Source: Novosphingobium ginsenosidimutans
GTDB taxonomy: Bacteria > Pseudomonadota > Alphaproteobacteria > Sphingomonadales > Sphingomonadaceae
Reading direction: 5' to 3'
Assembly (NCBI RefSeq): GCF_007954425.1
Contig: NZ_CP042345.1
Location: 744,001 to 808,000 of the forward strand
Length of the DNA stretch: 64,000 nt
The position numbers were made by a program, and so were the translations under genes. The notes under the pieces are model-generated. The model had not been told where the DNA came from. It saw nothing but the letters and a program-made list of their open reading frames with translations, and searched no databases. Shown piece after piece: positions 1-7,556 of the stretch (positions are counted from its first letter, which is position 1; every line of letters starts with the position of its first letter).

Positions 1-16
1 CTACTTATCTCGATAG

Positions 17-38
17 GTTTTCAGTTGCAACTAGAAAC
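17..38. promoter_or_regulatory. Palindromic operator-like site upstream of the HxlR regulator
   Basis: The perfect 10-bp palindrome AGTTGCAACT (23-32) is flanked by outer GTTT (17-20) and AAAC (35-38), giving an imperfect 22-bp dyad. It lies about 85 bp before the HxlR-type gene. HxlR/MarR-like dimers bind such short dyads, so autoregulation, or control of a divergent gene left of the window, is inferred. Confidence 0.4.
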
Positions 39-124
39 TGTGCAGCGCAGCAAAGATTTTCTTGTCGGCAAGCGAGCCAGTTTTGGGCTAGGGTATGATC
101 CTAGGGACAAAGGGGATGACGACG

Positions 125-619
125 ATGGGCCTGCGTGAGCCGCTCGACGAGATCAACAATTGTGGCCTGCCCGCCGCGCTTGAGGTGATGGGTGAGCGCT
201 GGTCATTTATGATCCTGCGCGCCGCTTTCAATGGGATGTATCATTTCGAGGAGTTCCTCGGTGCGCTGGGCATTGCCCGCAACATCCTGTCGAACCGTCT
301 GGCCCGGTTGGTCGAACACGGGATCATGAAGCGCCAGGCCCTGCCCGATGATCGCCGCAAGATCGAATATCGCCTGACCGAAAAGGGGCTGGACCTGCTG
401 CCTGCCATGCTAGCACTGCGCCAGTGGGGCGAAAAGTATGGTGCCGGCGTGCCTTCAAATCCGGTGCTGTGTGACGAGCGCGACGGGATGCCGATCCTGC
501 CGATCGGCATTCACGCGCATGATGGTCGGGTGCTTGGCCCCAAGGAACTGGAGTGGCGCGACCAGGCCGACGTGAACTGGCCGACTGACGCCGCCGGCCG
601 GAAGCTGCGCGCGCTTTAG
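125..619 (+). CDS. HxlR-family winged-helix transcriptional regulator
   Basis: This is a cytoplasmic DNA-binding regulator of about 164 residues. The N-terminal half reads as the HxlR winged helix: a conserved Cys in NNCGLPAAL, then ALEVMGERWSFMILR, then a recognition-helix region FLGALGIARNILSNRLARL, and the wing RRKIEYRLTEKGLDL. HxlR proteins are thiol- or aldehyde-responsive dimers. In-frame ATGs exist at 95, 116 and 125; 125 is chosen because AGGGG at 111-115 is spaced properly for it. The C-terminal tail (about residues 115-164) is not part of the core domain. The gene converges on yifB with a 4-nt stop overlap. The effector and target are unknown; the target may lie off the left edge. 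Confidence 0.85.
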   Translation: MGLREPLDEINNCGLPAALEVMGERWSFMILRAAFNGMYHFEEFLGALGIARNILSNRLARLVEHGIMKRQALPDDRRKIEYRLTEKGLDLLPAMLALRQWGEKYGAGVPSNPVLCDERDGMPILPIGIHAHDGRVLGPKELEWRDQADVNWPTDAAGRKLRAL

Positions 620-2124
620 CTGCGACCCGCCACCCGGCGGTAGCTGAGCGCTTCCGCCACATGGATGCGCCCGATCCCTTCGCTGCCCGCAAGATCGGCG
701 ATGGTCCGTGCCACCCGCAGCATCCGGGTATAGCCGCGCGCCGATAGTCGCATCGCCTCGGCGGCCTTCAGCAGCAGCTTGCGCCCCGCCTCATCCGGCG
801 TTGCATGGCGTTCGAGCAGGTCGCCATCGAGCTCGGCATTGCTGGACTTGCCGGTGCCTTCAAGCCGCGCGATCTGAAGCCCCCGCGCAGCAGCGACCCG
901 CGCCGCCACCTCGGCACTGCCTTCAGTCGGCGGCGGCAGGGCGAGGTCAGCGGCGCTGACCGGATCCACTTCAACATGCAGGTCAATGCGGTCGAGCATC
1001 GGCCCCGAGACCTTGGCCTGATAATCGGCCCCGCATCGCGGCGCCCGGCTGCAGCCCAGCGCCGGATCACCCAAATAGCCGCAGCGGCAAGGGTTCATCG
1101 CTGCAACCAGCTGCACCCGCGCCGGATAGGTGACGTGGGCATTGGCCCGCGCCACATCGACAACTCCGGTTTCCAGCGGCTGGCGCAGTGAATCGAGCAC
1201 TGCGCGCTGAAACTCTGGCAACTCATCCAGGAACAGCACGCCCAGGTGCGCCAGGCTGACTTCGCCGGGGCGCACGCGCAGACCGCCGCCGGTCAGTGCC
1301 GCCATCGACGCCGAATGGTGCGGCGAGCGAAACGGCCGGGTCCGGCTGATCCGTCCTTCCTCCAGGGTACCCGCCACCGAGGCCACCATCGACACCTGCA
1401 GCGCCTCGGCCGGGGTCAGCGGCGGCAAGATCCCCGGCAAGCAGGCTGCCATCAGGCTTTTGCCCGCTCCCGGCAGACCGATCATCAGCAGGTTGTGCCC
1501 GCCAGCTGCGGCAATCTCGAGCGCGCGCTTAGCCACTTCCTGGCCTTTGACCTGCCTGAGGTCGGGGCCGTGGGCGGCCGCTTCAACCTCACCCGCCACG
1601 GGATCGGGCAAGCGCGCCGTGCCTTTGAGGTGATTAAGTAGGCTGATTAGGTCCGGCGCCGCGACAATCGACATGCCGTTGGCCCAGCGCGCCTCCCCGC
1701 CCTGCGCCGCCGGACAGATCAGGCCCTTATCGGCACCGGAGGCGTGCAGCGCCGCCAGCAGCACGCCGGGCGTCGGCACGATCCGCCCATCAAGCGCCAG
1801 TTCGCCCACCGCGACGAAATCGGTGATCTGCTCGGCATCGGTCACGCCCATCGCCGCCAGCAGCGCCAGGGCGATCGGCAGGTCATAGTGCGAGCCTTCC
1901 TTGGGGAGGTCGGCTGGCGAAAGGTTAATCGTGATCCGCTTGGGCGGCAGGGCCAGGCCCATGGCGGCGAGCGCAGCATGAACCCGTTCGCGGCTTTCAT
2001 TGACCGCCTTGTCAGGCAGGCCGACGAGGTTGAAGCGCGGCAGGCCAGGCGCGATCTGGCACTGCACCTCCACGGCGCGCGCCTCAAGCCCAAGATAGGC
2101 AACCGTCTGGACGAGCGCGACCAA
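616..2124 (-). CDS. yifB: YifB/ComM family Mg-chelatase-like AAA+ ATPase
   Basis: This is a hexameric AAA+ helicase-type ATPase of the ComM/YifB family, known to help branch migration of incoming DNA during natural transformation; many non-competent bacteria keep it. Visible are the N-terminal ChlI-like domain (LEARAVEVQCQIAPGLPRF), Walker A GLPGAGKS, Walker B LFLDELPEF, and the Cys-rich insert AMNPCRCGYLGDP...CSRAPRCG. The reading frame opens at 2145. A TTG at 2124 preceded by AAAGGGGG gives the usual family N-terminus (VALVQTVAYLG), so that start is preferred, giving 502 residues. It is a stand-alone gene, convergent with the HxlR gene. Confidence 0.9.
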   Translation of the reverse strand: MVALVQTVAYLGLEARAVEVQCQIAPGLPRFNLVGLPDKAVNESRERVHAALAAMGLALPPKRITINLSPADLPKEGSHYDLPIALALLAAMGVTDAEQITDFVAVGELALDGRIVPTPGVLLAALHASGADKGLICPAAQGGEARWANGMSIVAAPDLISLLNHLKGTARLPDPVAGEVEAAAHGPDLRQVKGQEVAKRALEIAAAGGHNLLMIGLPGAGKSLMAACLPGILPPLTPAEALQVSMVASVAGTLEEGRISRTRPFRSPHHSASMAALTGGGLRVRPGEVSLAHLGVLFLDELPEFQRAVLDSLRQPLETGVVDVARANAHVTYPARVQLVAAMNPCRCGYLGDPALGCSRAPRCGADYQAKVSGPMLDRIDLHVEVDPVSAADLALPPPTEGSAEVAARVAAARGLQIARLEGTGKSSNAELDGDLLERHATPDEAGRKLLLKAAEAMRLSARGYTRMLRVARTIADLAGSEGIGRIHVAEALSYRRVAGRS

Positions 2125-2263
2125 AGACACCCCCTTTACAAACACTTAGGTGATGCCCTGAAGGTGCCCGCCTGTCGAGCAAAAGCCGCTCTGGACCGGT
2201 GGTTACCCGAACTTAACCGATTGCCTTGGCAAAGCAGCAAGATCGCGCGCGCGATGAGAGGGC

Positions 2264-2944
2264 ATGATCCTGCGCCGCCTAGCCTTGTTCCTTGCGCTGC
2301 TTGCCGCTGCCACCCAGCCGCTGCGCGCTGCCGAGGTTGCCGTGGTCGAGACGGTGACCGAGGAAGCGATCCCCGAGCCGGCGGGTTCGGAACGCTTCGT
2401 CAGCGCGGTTGAACCGCAAACGCCCGGAGGCATCGCCACTTTCGGCCCATTCCGCGTGCTCGATGCCACCCGCGCTGCGCTGGTCGATGTGACCGACAGC
2501 GCCAGCCCGACCCAGTTTGCCGCCATGGTAAAGGCCTATCCCGGCATCGCGCTGATCGAGATGATCGAGTGCCCCGGCACCGAGGATGATCGCGCCAACC
2601 TGCGCCTGGGACGGATGATCCGTGCGCGCGGCATGACGACATTGGTCCCGGCGGGCGGCTCGGTCCGCTCCGGCGGGGTCGAGCTGTTCCTGGCCGGCGC
2701 GCGCCGCATGGCCGATCCGGCCGCCGAGTTCGCGGTCCATTCCTGGGCCGACGAGGACGGCCGTGAAGCACGTGACTATCCCGCCGATGCGCCAGAGAAT
2801 CGCGCCTATATCGATTACTATCGGGAGATGGGAATGGCGTCCGGACAGGCCCAGGCCTTTTATGCCATGACCAACTCGGTTTCATTCAGCCAGGCCAAGT
2901 GGCTCAGCGGCGCGGAAATGGCGCACTGGGTCAGCCTGAACTGA
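2264..2944 (+). CDS. Exported ClpP/crotonase-fold protein (COG3904-like)
   Basis: A 226-residue protein with a clear Sec signal (MILRRLALFLALLAAATQPLRA, cleaved near residue 22). The rest resembles the small periplasmic ClpP-class family: LRLGRMIRARGMTTLVPAGG, then a Ser in VRSGGVELFLAGARRM, then AEFAVHSW with a His. The Ser and His sit where the family's nucleophile and base are expected. The usual SAC motif at the Ser is SGG here. A C-terminal helical part (YIDYYREMGM...) follows. Substrate and role are unknown. It lies alone between yifB and the rpmH operon. Confidence 0.6.
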   Translation: MILRRLALFLALLAAATQPLRAAEVAVVETVTEEAIPEPAGSERFVSAVEPQTPGGIATFGPFRVLDATRAALVDVTDSASPTQFAAMVKAYPGIALIEMIECPGTEDDRANLRLGRMIRARGMTTLVPAGGSVRSGGVELFLAGARRMADPAAEFAVHSWADEDGREARDYPADAPENRAYIDYYREMGMASGQAQAFYAMTNSVSFSQAKWLSGAEMAHWVSLN

Positions 2945-2955
2945 GCGCGAATCCC

Positions 2956-2982
2956 TTGACTCCCACCCCGGCGCGCTTTAAC
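2956..2982 (+). promoter_or_regulatory. Candidate sigma-70 promoter of the rpmH operon
   Basis: TTGACT (2956-2961) and TTTAAC (2977-2982) are separated by 15 bp, or 16 bp if the -10 is read one base later. They lie about 65 bp before rpmH in the only gap ahead of the operon. The rpsT promoter candidate in this window has the same TTGAC/TTAA style. The spacing is shorter than ideal, so this is moderate evidence. Confidence 0.45.
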
Positions 2983-3046
2983 GGCCCGCCCCTGTGATGC
3001 GGTCGCCCACGCGGCGGCCCTTTTTGTTCGAGTTTTCGAGGTTATC

Positions 3047-3181
3047 ATGAAGCGCACCTTCCAGCCCAGCAACCTTGTCCGCGCCCGTCGCCACGGCTTC
3101 CGCGCCCGCACGGCCACTGTCGGCGGCCGCAAGGTGCTTGCCGCCCGCCGCGCGCGTGGCCGCAAGAAGCTCTCTGCCTGA
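3047..3181 (+). CDS. rpmH: 50S ribosomal protein L34
   Basis: A 44-residue highly basic protein beginning [20 protein letters not shown], which is diagnostic of bL34. It ends GRKKLSA, the usual length for the family. L34 is a late-assembling protein of the large subunit. It is the first gene of the conserved rpmH-rnpA-yidD-yidC-yihA run, with rnpA starting 14 bp later. Confidence 0.97.
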   Translation: MKRTFQPSNLVRARRHGFRARTATVGGRKVLAARRARGRKKLSA

Positions 3182-3195
3182 GCGAATCAGCGATC

Positions 3196-3546
3196 ATGTC
3201 CGTCCTTACGCGGCGGGCTGATTTTCTGGCTGCCAACCGGGGTTTGCGCATAGCACGCCCCGGTTTTGTGCTTTTGGCGCGCCCGAATGATGGCCAGGGC
3301 CTGCGTTATGGCATCACCGTTACCAAGAAGATCGGCAATGCGGTGGTGCGCAACCGCATGAAGCGCCGCTTCCGTGCCCTGCTGCGCGAAATGCTGCCCA
3401 CTGCTGGCCTGCCAGATCACGATCATGTGCTGATCGGCCGCGAAGGCGGGGTTGAGCGCGAGTTCGGCCTGCTGCGGGATGAGCTGACCGCCGCGCTGAC
3501 CCGCGCCGCCCAGGGCAAGGGCGATCCGCCCCGCAAACGCCGGTGA
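3196..3546 (+). CDS. rnpA: Ribonuclease P protein component
   Basis: This is the protein subunit of RNase P, which helps the RNA subunit remove the 5' leader from precursor tRNAs. The family signature is visible as [20 protein letters not shown] followed by RFRALLREM, containing the RNR motif that contacts the RNA. At 116 residues it has normal length. Its TGA overlaps the GTG start of yidD (GTGA, 3543-3546), indicating translational coupling inside the rpmH operon. Confidence 0.95.
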   Translation: MSVLTRRADFLAANRGLRIARPGFVLLARPNDGQGLRYGITVTKKIGNAVVRNRMKRRFRALLREMLPTAGLPDHDHVLIGREGGVEREFGLLRDELTAALTRAAQGKGDPPRKRR

Positions 3547-3752
3547 AGCGCCTGCTGATCCTGATTGCCCGCGGCTGGCAACTGGGCCCGTCGCGGATCC
3601 TGCCGCCCTCGTGCCGCTACGCCCCGTCCTGCTCGGAATATGCGATTCAGGCGGTTGAGAAATACGGCGCGATTAAGGGTGGCTGGCTGGCAGCGAAGCG
3701 GCTAATGCGCTGCCATCCGTGGGGTGGGCATGGCTATGACCCGGTGCCTTGA
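3543..3752 (+). CDS. yidD: Membrane protein insertion efficiency factor YidD
   Basis: A 69-residue YidD with the conserved Cys-rich core [19 protein letters not shown] and the late motif [17 protein letters not shown]. The family is a small inner-membrane-associated protein that aids YidC- and Sec-dependent membrane insertion. It starts with GTG, overlaps rnpA by 4 nt, and is followed by yidC, which is the usual partner order. Confidence 0.95.
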   Translation: MKRLLILIARGWQLGPSRILPPSCRYAPSCSEYAIQAVEKYGAIKGGWLAAKRLMRCHPWGGHGYDPVP

Positions 3753-3808
3753 ACTGCACTGCATCGCTCGCCACCTCCAACACTATCAAGACGACTAGGG
3801 GCCTTTCC

Positions 3809-5584
3809 TTGGAAAACCAGAACCAGCGCAACCTGATCCTGGCCGTGGTGCTGAGCGCACTGCTGCTGTTCGGCTGGGATGCGGGCGTCCGCTATTTCTA
3901 TCCCAACGCCGGCAAGCCCAAGCCGGTGGCCAGCGCGGCCCCAACTGCCAGCGCATCGGGCACCGTCAAGCCAACCCGGGAGGGCGGGCTGACGAACGCC
4001 GCCGACATTGCCGAGGAAGCGCGCGACATCAAGACGATCCTGGCTGCCCCAGGCCGGATCCCGATTGCCGCTCCCGGCCTGAACGGGTCGCTCAACCCGG
4101 TTGGCGGCGTGGTCGATGACCTGGTGACCGTGCGCCATACGGCCGCGATTGATCCCAATAGCGGGCCGCAGCGGATCTTTTCGCCGGCCGGCACTCCGGC
4201 CCAGCACTATGCCCAGTTCGGCTGGCTGGGTGCGCAGGGCTCGGTTCCGGGACCGCAGACCGTCTGGACCGCCCCCGCCGGCGCCAAGCTGACACCCCAA
4301 ACCCCGGTGACGCTGAGCTGGACCAACCCGACCGGCGCGACCTTTACCCTGACCTACAAGATCGACGCCGATTACATGCTGACGGTCGAGCAGGGTGTGA
4401 CCAATGCAGGCACCGCGCCGCTGACGGTTGAACCCGTTGCTCAGCTAAATCGCACCGACAAAACCGCTGCTCTGGACAGCTTCAACGTTCATGCCGGCCC
4501 CTTCGGTGCCTTCGATGAAGTCGTCGACTTTGGCACCAACTACAAGGACGTCAGCGAAACCGGGAAAGTGACGAAGGACGGCCGGACTGACTGGGTTGGC
4601 TTCACCGACGTCTACTGGATGTCGACCCTGATCCCCGAAAGCAAGGTTCCGGCCAGCGCCGATTTCCGCACGCCCGGCCGGGACATCTTCCTGGCCAACC
4701 TGTTCTACCCGGAAAGCAATGTCGCCCCGGGCCAGAACCTTACCCGCACCACGCGGCTGTTCGCGGGGGCCAAGGAAATCAAGGTGCTCGACCGCTACGA
4801 GGCGGACGGCATTGCCAAGTTCAGCCTGGCAATCGACTGGGGCTGGTTCCGCTGGTTCGAACGTCCGCTGTTCATGCTGCTCGATGCGCTGTTCAAGGCG
4901 GTCGGCAACTTCGGCGTCGCCATCATCCTGATGACGCTGATCGTGCGCGGGATCATGTTCCCGATCGCCCAGAAGCAGTTCGCCAGCATGGCCGCGATGC
5001 GCGCGATCCAGCCGAAGATGAAGGCGCTGCAGGAACGCTACAAGGACGACAAGCCGAAGCAGCAGGAAGAGATCATGGCGCTCTACAAGAAGGAAGGCGT
5101 CAACCCGCTTGCGGGCTGTCTGCCGATCTTCCTGCAGATCCCGGTGTTCTTCGCGCTCTATAAGGTGCTGATCCTGGCGGTCGAAATGCGTCACCAGCCC
5201 TTCGCGCTGTGGATCAAGGACCTCTCCGCGCCCGATCCGCTGCACATCCTGAACCTGTTCGGTCTGCTTGATTTCACCCCGCCGGCCTTCCTTGGCATTG
5301 GCGTGCTGGCGATCCTGCTGGGCATCACCATGTGGCTGCAGTTCAAGCTGCAACCGGCGCAGATGGACCCGGTCCAGCAGCAGATCTTCGCGATCATGCC
5401 GTGGATGATGATGTTCGTCATGGCGCCCTTCGCGGCTGGCCTGCTGATCTACTGGATCACATCGAACATCCTGACCATTGCCCAGCAAAGCTACCTCTAT
5501 TCCAAGCACCCGCAGCTGAAGGAGCAGGCCAACAAGGACGCCGCCGATGCCAAGCGGACCCGCGAACGGGAAAAGGCCAAGTAA
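3809..5584 (+). CDS. yidC: Membrane protein insertase YidC (Oxa1/Alb3 family)
   Basis: The inner-membrane insertase that works alone or with SecYEG. The N-terminus (LENQNQRNLILAVVLSALLL) is the first membrane helix. A periplasmic beta-super-sandwich domain follows to about residue 330, then the conserved Oxa1 domain with membrane helices beginning FNFGV-like and including the cytoplasmic loop with QKQFASMAAMRAIQPKMKAL. The C-tail is Lys/Arg-rich (RTREREKAK), as expected for ribosome contact. The frame is open from 3749, but the family N-terminus and an AGGGG about 10 nt upstream support a TTG start at 3809, giving 591 residues. yihA begins 4 bp after its stop. Confidence 0.95.
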   Translation: MENQNQRNLILAVVLSALLLFGWDAGVRYFYPNAGKPKPVASAAPTASASGTVKPTREGGLTNAADIAEEARDIKTILAAPGRIPIAAPGLNGSLNPVGGVVDDLVTVRHTAAIDPNSGPQRIFSPAGTPAQHYAQFGWLGAQGSVPGPQTVWTAPAGAKLTPQTPVTLSWTNPTGATFTLTYKIDADYMLTVEQGVTNAGTAPLTVEPVAQLNRTDKTAALDSFNVHAGPFGAFDEVVDFGTNYKDVSETGKVTKDGRTDWVGFTDVYWMSTLIPESKVPASADFRTPGRDIFLANLFYPESNVAPGQNLTRTTRLFAGAKEIKVLDRYEADGIAKFSLAIDWGWFRWFERPLFMLLDALFKAVGNFGVAIILMTLIVRGIMFPIAQKQFASMAAMRAIQPKMKALQERYKDDKPKQQEEIMALYKKEGVNPLAGCLPIFLQIPVFFALYKVLILAVEMRHQPFALWIKDLSAPDPLHILNLFGLLDFTPPAFLGIGVLAILLGITMWLQFKLQPAQMDPVQQQIFAIMPWMMMFVMAPFAAGLLIYWITSNILTIAQQSYLYSKHPQLKEQANKDAADAKRTREREKAK

Positions 5585-5588
5585 GCCG

Positions 5589-6227
5589 ATGGACCAGAAC
5601 GATGACCCCGTCGAACGGGCGCGCCGCCTGTTCGCAGGGCGCGTCGAGTTCCTGAAGTCCGCGCCGGGGCTGCAGTTCCTGCCCGATCCAGACGTGCCGG
5701 AAATCGCCTTTGCCGGGCGCTCGAACGTGGGGAAGAGTTCGCTGCTCAACGCCCTCACCGGCCGCAAGTCACTCGCGCGCACCTCGGTGACGCCGGGGCG
5801 CACGCAGGAACTAAACTTCTTCGACATTGGCGATCCGCTGGTCTTCCGACTGGTCGACATGCCGGGCTATGGCTTTGCCAAGGCCCCGCTAAAAGTGGTT
5901 GAGCAGTGGAAGCGGCTGGTTCGTGATTTCCTGCGCGGCCGCGTGGTGTTGAAGCGCACCCTGCTGCTGATCGACAGTCGCCACGGCCCCAAGCCGGTCG
6001 ACATCGACATGATGAAAATGCTCGATGAAGCTGCGGCCAGCTACCGGATTGTCCTGACCAAGGCCGACAAGATCAAGGCCAGTGAGCTCGCCGCGGTCAC
6101 CGCCGCGACCGAGGCCGAGGCCCGCAAGCATTCGGCCGCTTACCCGCTGGTCCACGTGACCAGCAGCGAAAAGGGCATGGGCATCGCCGAACTGCGCGGC
6201 GCGATCTTTGAGGACGCGCTACTCTGA
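5589..6227 (+). CDS. yihA: Ribosome-assembly GTPase YihA/YsxC (EngB)
   Basis: A TRAFAC-class GTPase needed for late large-subunit assembly. The G motifs are clear: G1 GRSNVGKSS, a G2 Thr in TSVTPGRTQ, G3 DMPGYG, G4 TKAD and a G5-like VTSSEKGMG. The ATG at 5589 gives a 212-residue protein of normal length; in-frame sequence upstream lies inside the yidC tail. It closes the rpmH operon and overlaps the convergent DUF3999 gene by 9 bp. Confidence 0.95.
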   Translation: MDQNDDPVERARRLFAGRVEFLKSAPGLQFLPDPDVPEIAFAGRSNVGKSSLLNALTGRKSLARTSVTPGRTQELNFFDIGDPLVFRLVDMPGYGFAKAPLKVVEQWKRLVRDFLRGRVVLKRTLLLIDSRHGPKPVDIDMMKMLDEAAASYRIVLTKADKIKASELAAVTAATEAEARKHSAAYPLVHVTSSEKGMGIAELRGAIFEDALL

Positions 6228-7556
6228 CGCCTGCGGCGCCTTGCGCAGCAGCCGCAGCACCGCAAAGGCCAAGGTCGCCACTCCAGCGAGCAAAGTCAGC
6301 CACAGCGCCACCTTACGTCCCGCGAAGGGGCCGCCGGTCTGGGCTGGAGCAATGCCAACCACTGGCACCGATCCGGTTTCGACTGCAGCCAGCGGCAATT
6401 TCGCCACGCCGCCGGCCGCCACGATATCTTCAAGTTGCAAGAACACCCCTTCGGCATTCGCGAGGCCTGCGCTGAGCCGGTAAGGCGGCTTGCCGCTGAA
6501 CCGGGCCACCAGTTCGACCGGCGCGTAAAGCAGTTCGACCTTGGGCGGCGCGGCGAACCCCGGCGTGCGCTTGTCCGCCTCGATCCGGACATCGCTTCCA
6601 ACCATGCCCGTTGCCGGTCTTGCATCGCTGAGCGGGAGTACGGCAAAGTTTTCCCCCCGGAGAGTTGCAGCGCCCAACGGCTGCCAGGGATCCTCCCGGC
6701 CAACTCGTGTGGCGAATGTCACCGGGATCAGGCCTTCACCTCCGGCCAGCTGGATTCGCAGCGCGACCGGGCCTTCACCGGGCGGGAGCGCAAGCTGCAA
6801 GTCATGCGTGCCCACCAGCCTGGCACCTCTAGCCGGAACAGGGATCGACTGCTGCGCCTTGCCAGTCCGGACTTGCACCTTTGCCTGCCGGATCGCGACA
6901 CCCTGGGCATCGCCCCAGGTCACCCGCAGGTAGCGGTCTTTCAGCGAAACATCGCCCAAGGGAATGCGGGCTGGCCCTACCACATCTTCACCGCCGGAGC
7001 GAAACACGGTGTAGCCGCGCAGCACGTCCCATGTCGCCAGGTCAGCGCTGGCGGCGATGGTCAGTTTGACCAACTGTCCTTCGGGATAGCCGAGATCGAG
7101 CAAGAGCGCGCTGGCCGGCGCGGTAACGCCGCGCGTATCGATCAGCGCCGCAACCGGCCGCTCGGGCCCGGCCGCACCTGCCAGCGGCACGACGCGAGCG
7201 ACCCGGTCGGCCCCGATGGTCAGCGCAACCCCGTCCGCGCTTGGCGTCGCGCGTCCAAGCACTGGGTAGGCCGGCACCGTCTGGGCCGTGGTTTCTTGCG
7301 CCGCTGGCCAGACCATGGCCAGCGGCAGCGATCGGCCGTTGGCGTCGAACAACCGCAAGTCGGAATTGGTCGGGTTGCGCAGCGCCAGCAACGCCTGGAC
7401 TGGCACGGTGATCCGCTGTTCAGGCCCTCCCTCCGCCGGTGTTACGGCAAAGCTTGCCGCATAGCTTTCCGGCTTGGCCGGATCGCGCGGAGCCTCCTTG
7501 GCGCAGGCGCCCAGCAAGGCAAGCGCCGCCATCCCGATCAACGTCTGGCGGATCAT
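6219..7556 (-). CDS. DUF3999 family membrane-anchored lipoprotein
   Basis: A 445-residue exported protein beginning MIRQTLIGMAALALLGACAK, a lipoprotein signal with lipobox LGAC. A large extracytoplasmic beta-rich region follows, and a C-terminal membrane helix near LWLTLLAGVATLAFAVLRLL with a short basic tail. This layout matches DUF3999, whose function is unknown. Its ATG overlaps the stop of the upstream DUF2339 gene (ATGA, 7553-7556). The two families are often paired, so a joint envelope role is inferred. The coding frame opens further upstream, but that part is a shadow of the DUF2339 gene. Confidence 0.8.
   Translation of the reverse strand: MIRQTLIGMAALALLGACAKEAPRDPAKPESYAASFAVTPAEGGPEQRITVPVQALLALRNPTNSDLRLFDANGRSLPLAMVWPAAQETTAQTVPAYPVLGRATPSADGVALTIGADRVARVVPLAGAAGPERPVAALIDTRGVTAPASALLLDLGYPEGQLVKLTIAASADLATWDVLRGYTVFRSGGEDVVGPARIPLGDVSLKDRYLRVTWGDAQGVAIRQAKVQVRTGKAQQSIPVPARGARLVGTHDLQLALPPGEGPVALRIQLAGGEGLIPVTFATRVGREDPWQPLGAATLRGENFAVLPLSDARPATGMVGSDVRIEADKRTPGFAAPPKVELLYAPVELVARFSGKPPYRLSAGLANAEGVFLQLEDIVAAGGVAKLPLAAVETGSVPVVGIAPAQTGGPFAGRKVALWLTLLAGVATLAFAVLRLLRKAPQASE

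Noticed and set aside
3749..3808. yidC start at 3749
   Set aside because: The first 20 codons ([17 protein letters not shown]) do not look like a YidC N-terminus; TTG at 3809 with AGGGG fits.
4445..5860. 471-residue open frame antisense to yidC and yihA
   Set aside because: It is a shadow frame: low-complexity, Arg/Gln/His-rich and antisense to clear genes.
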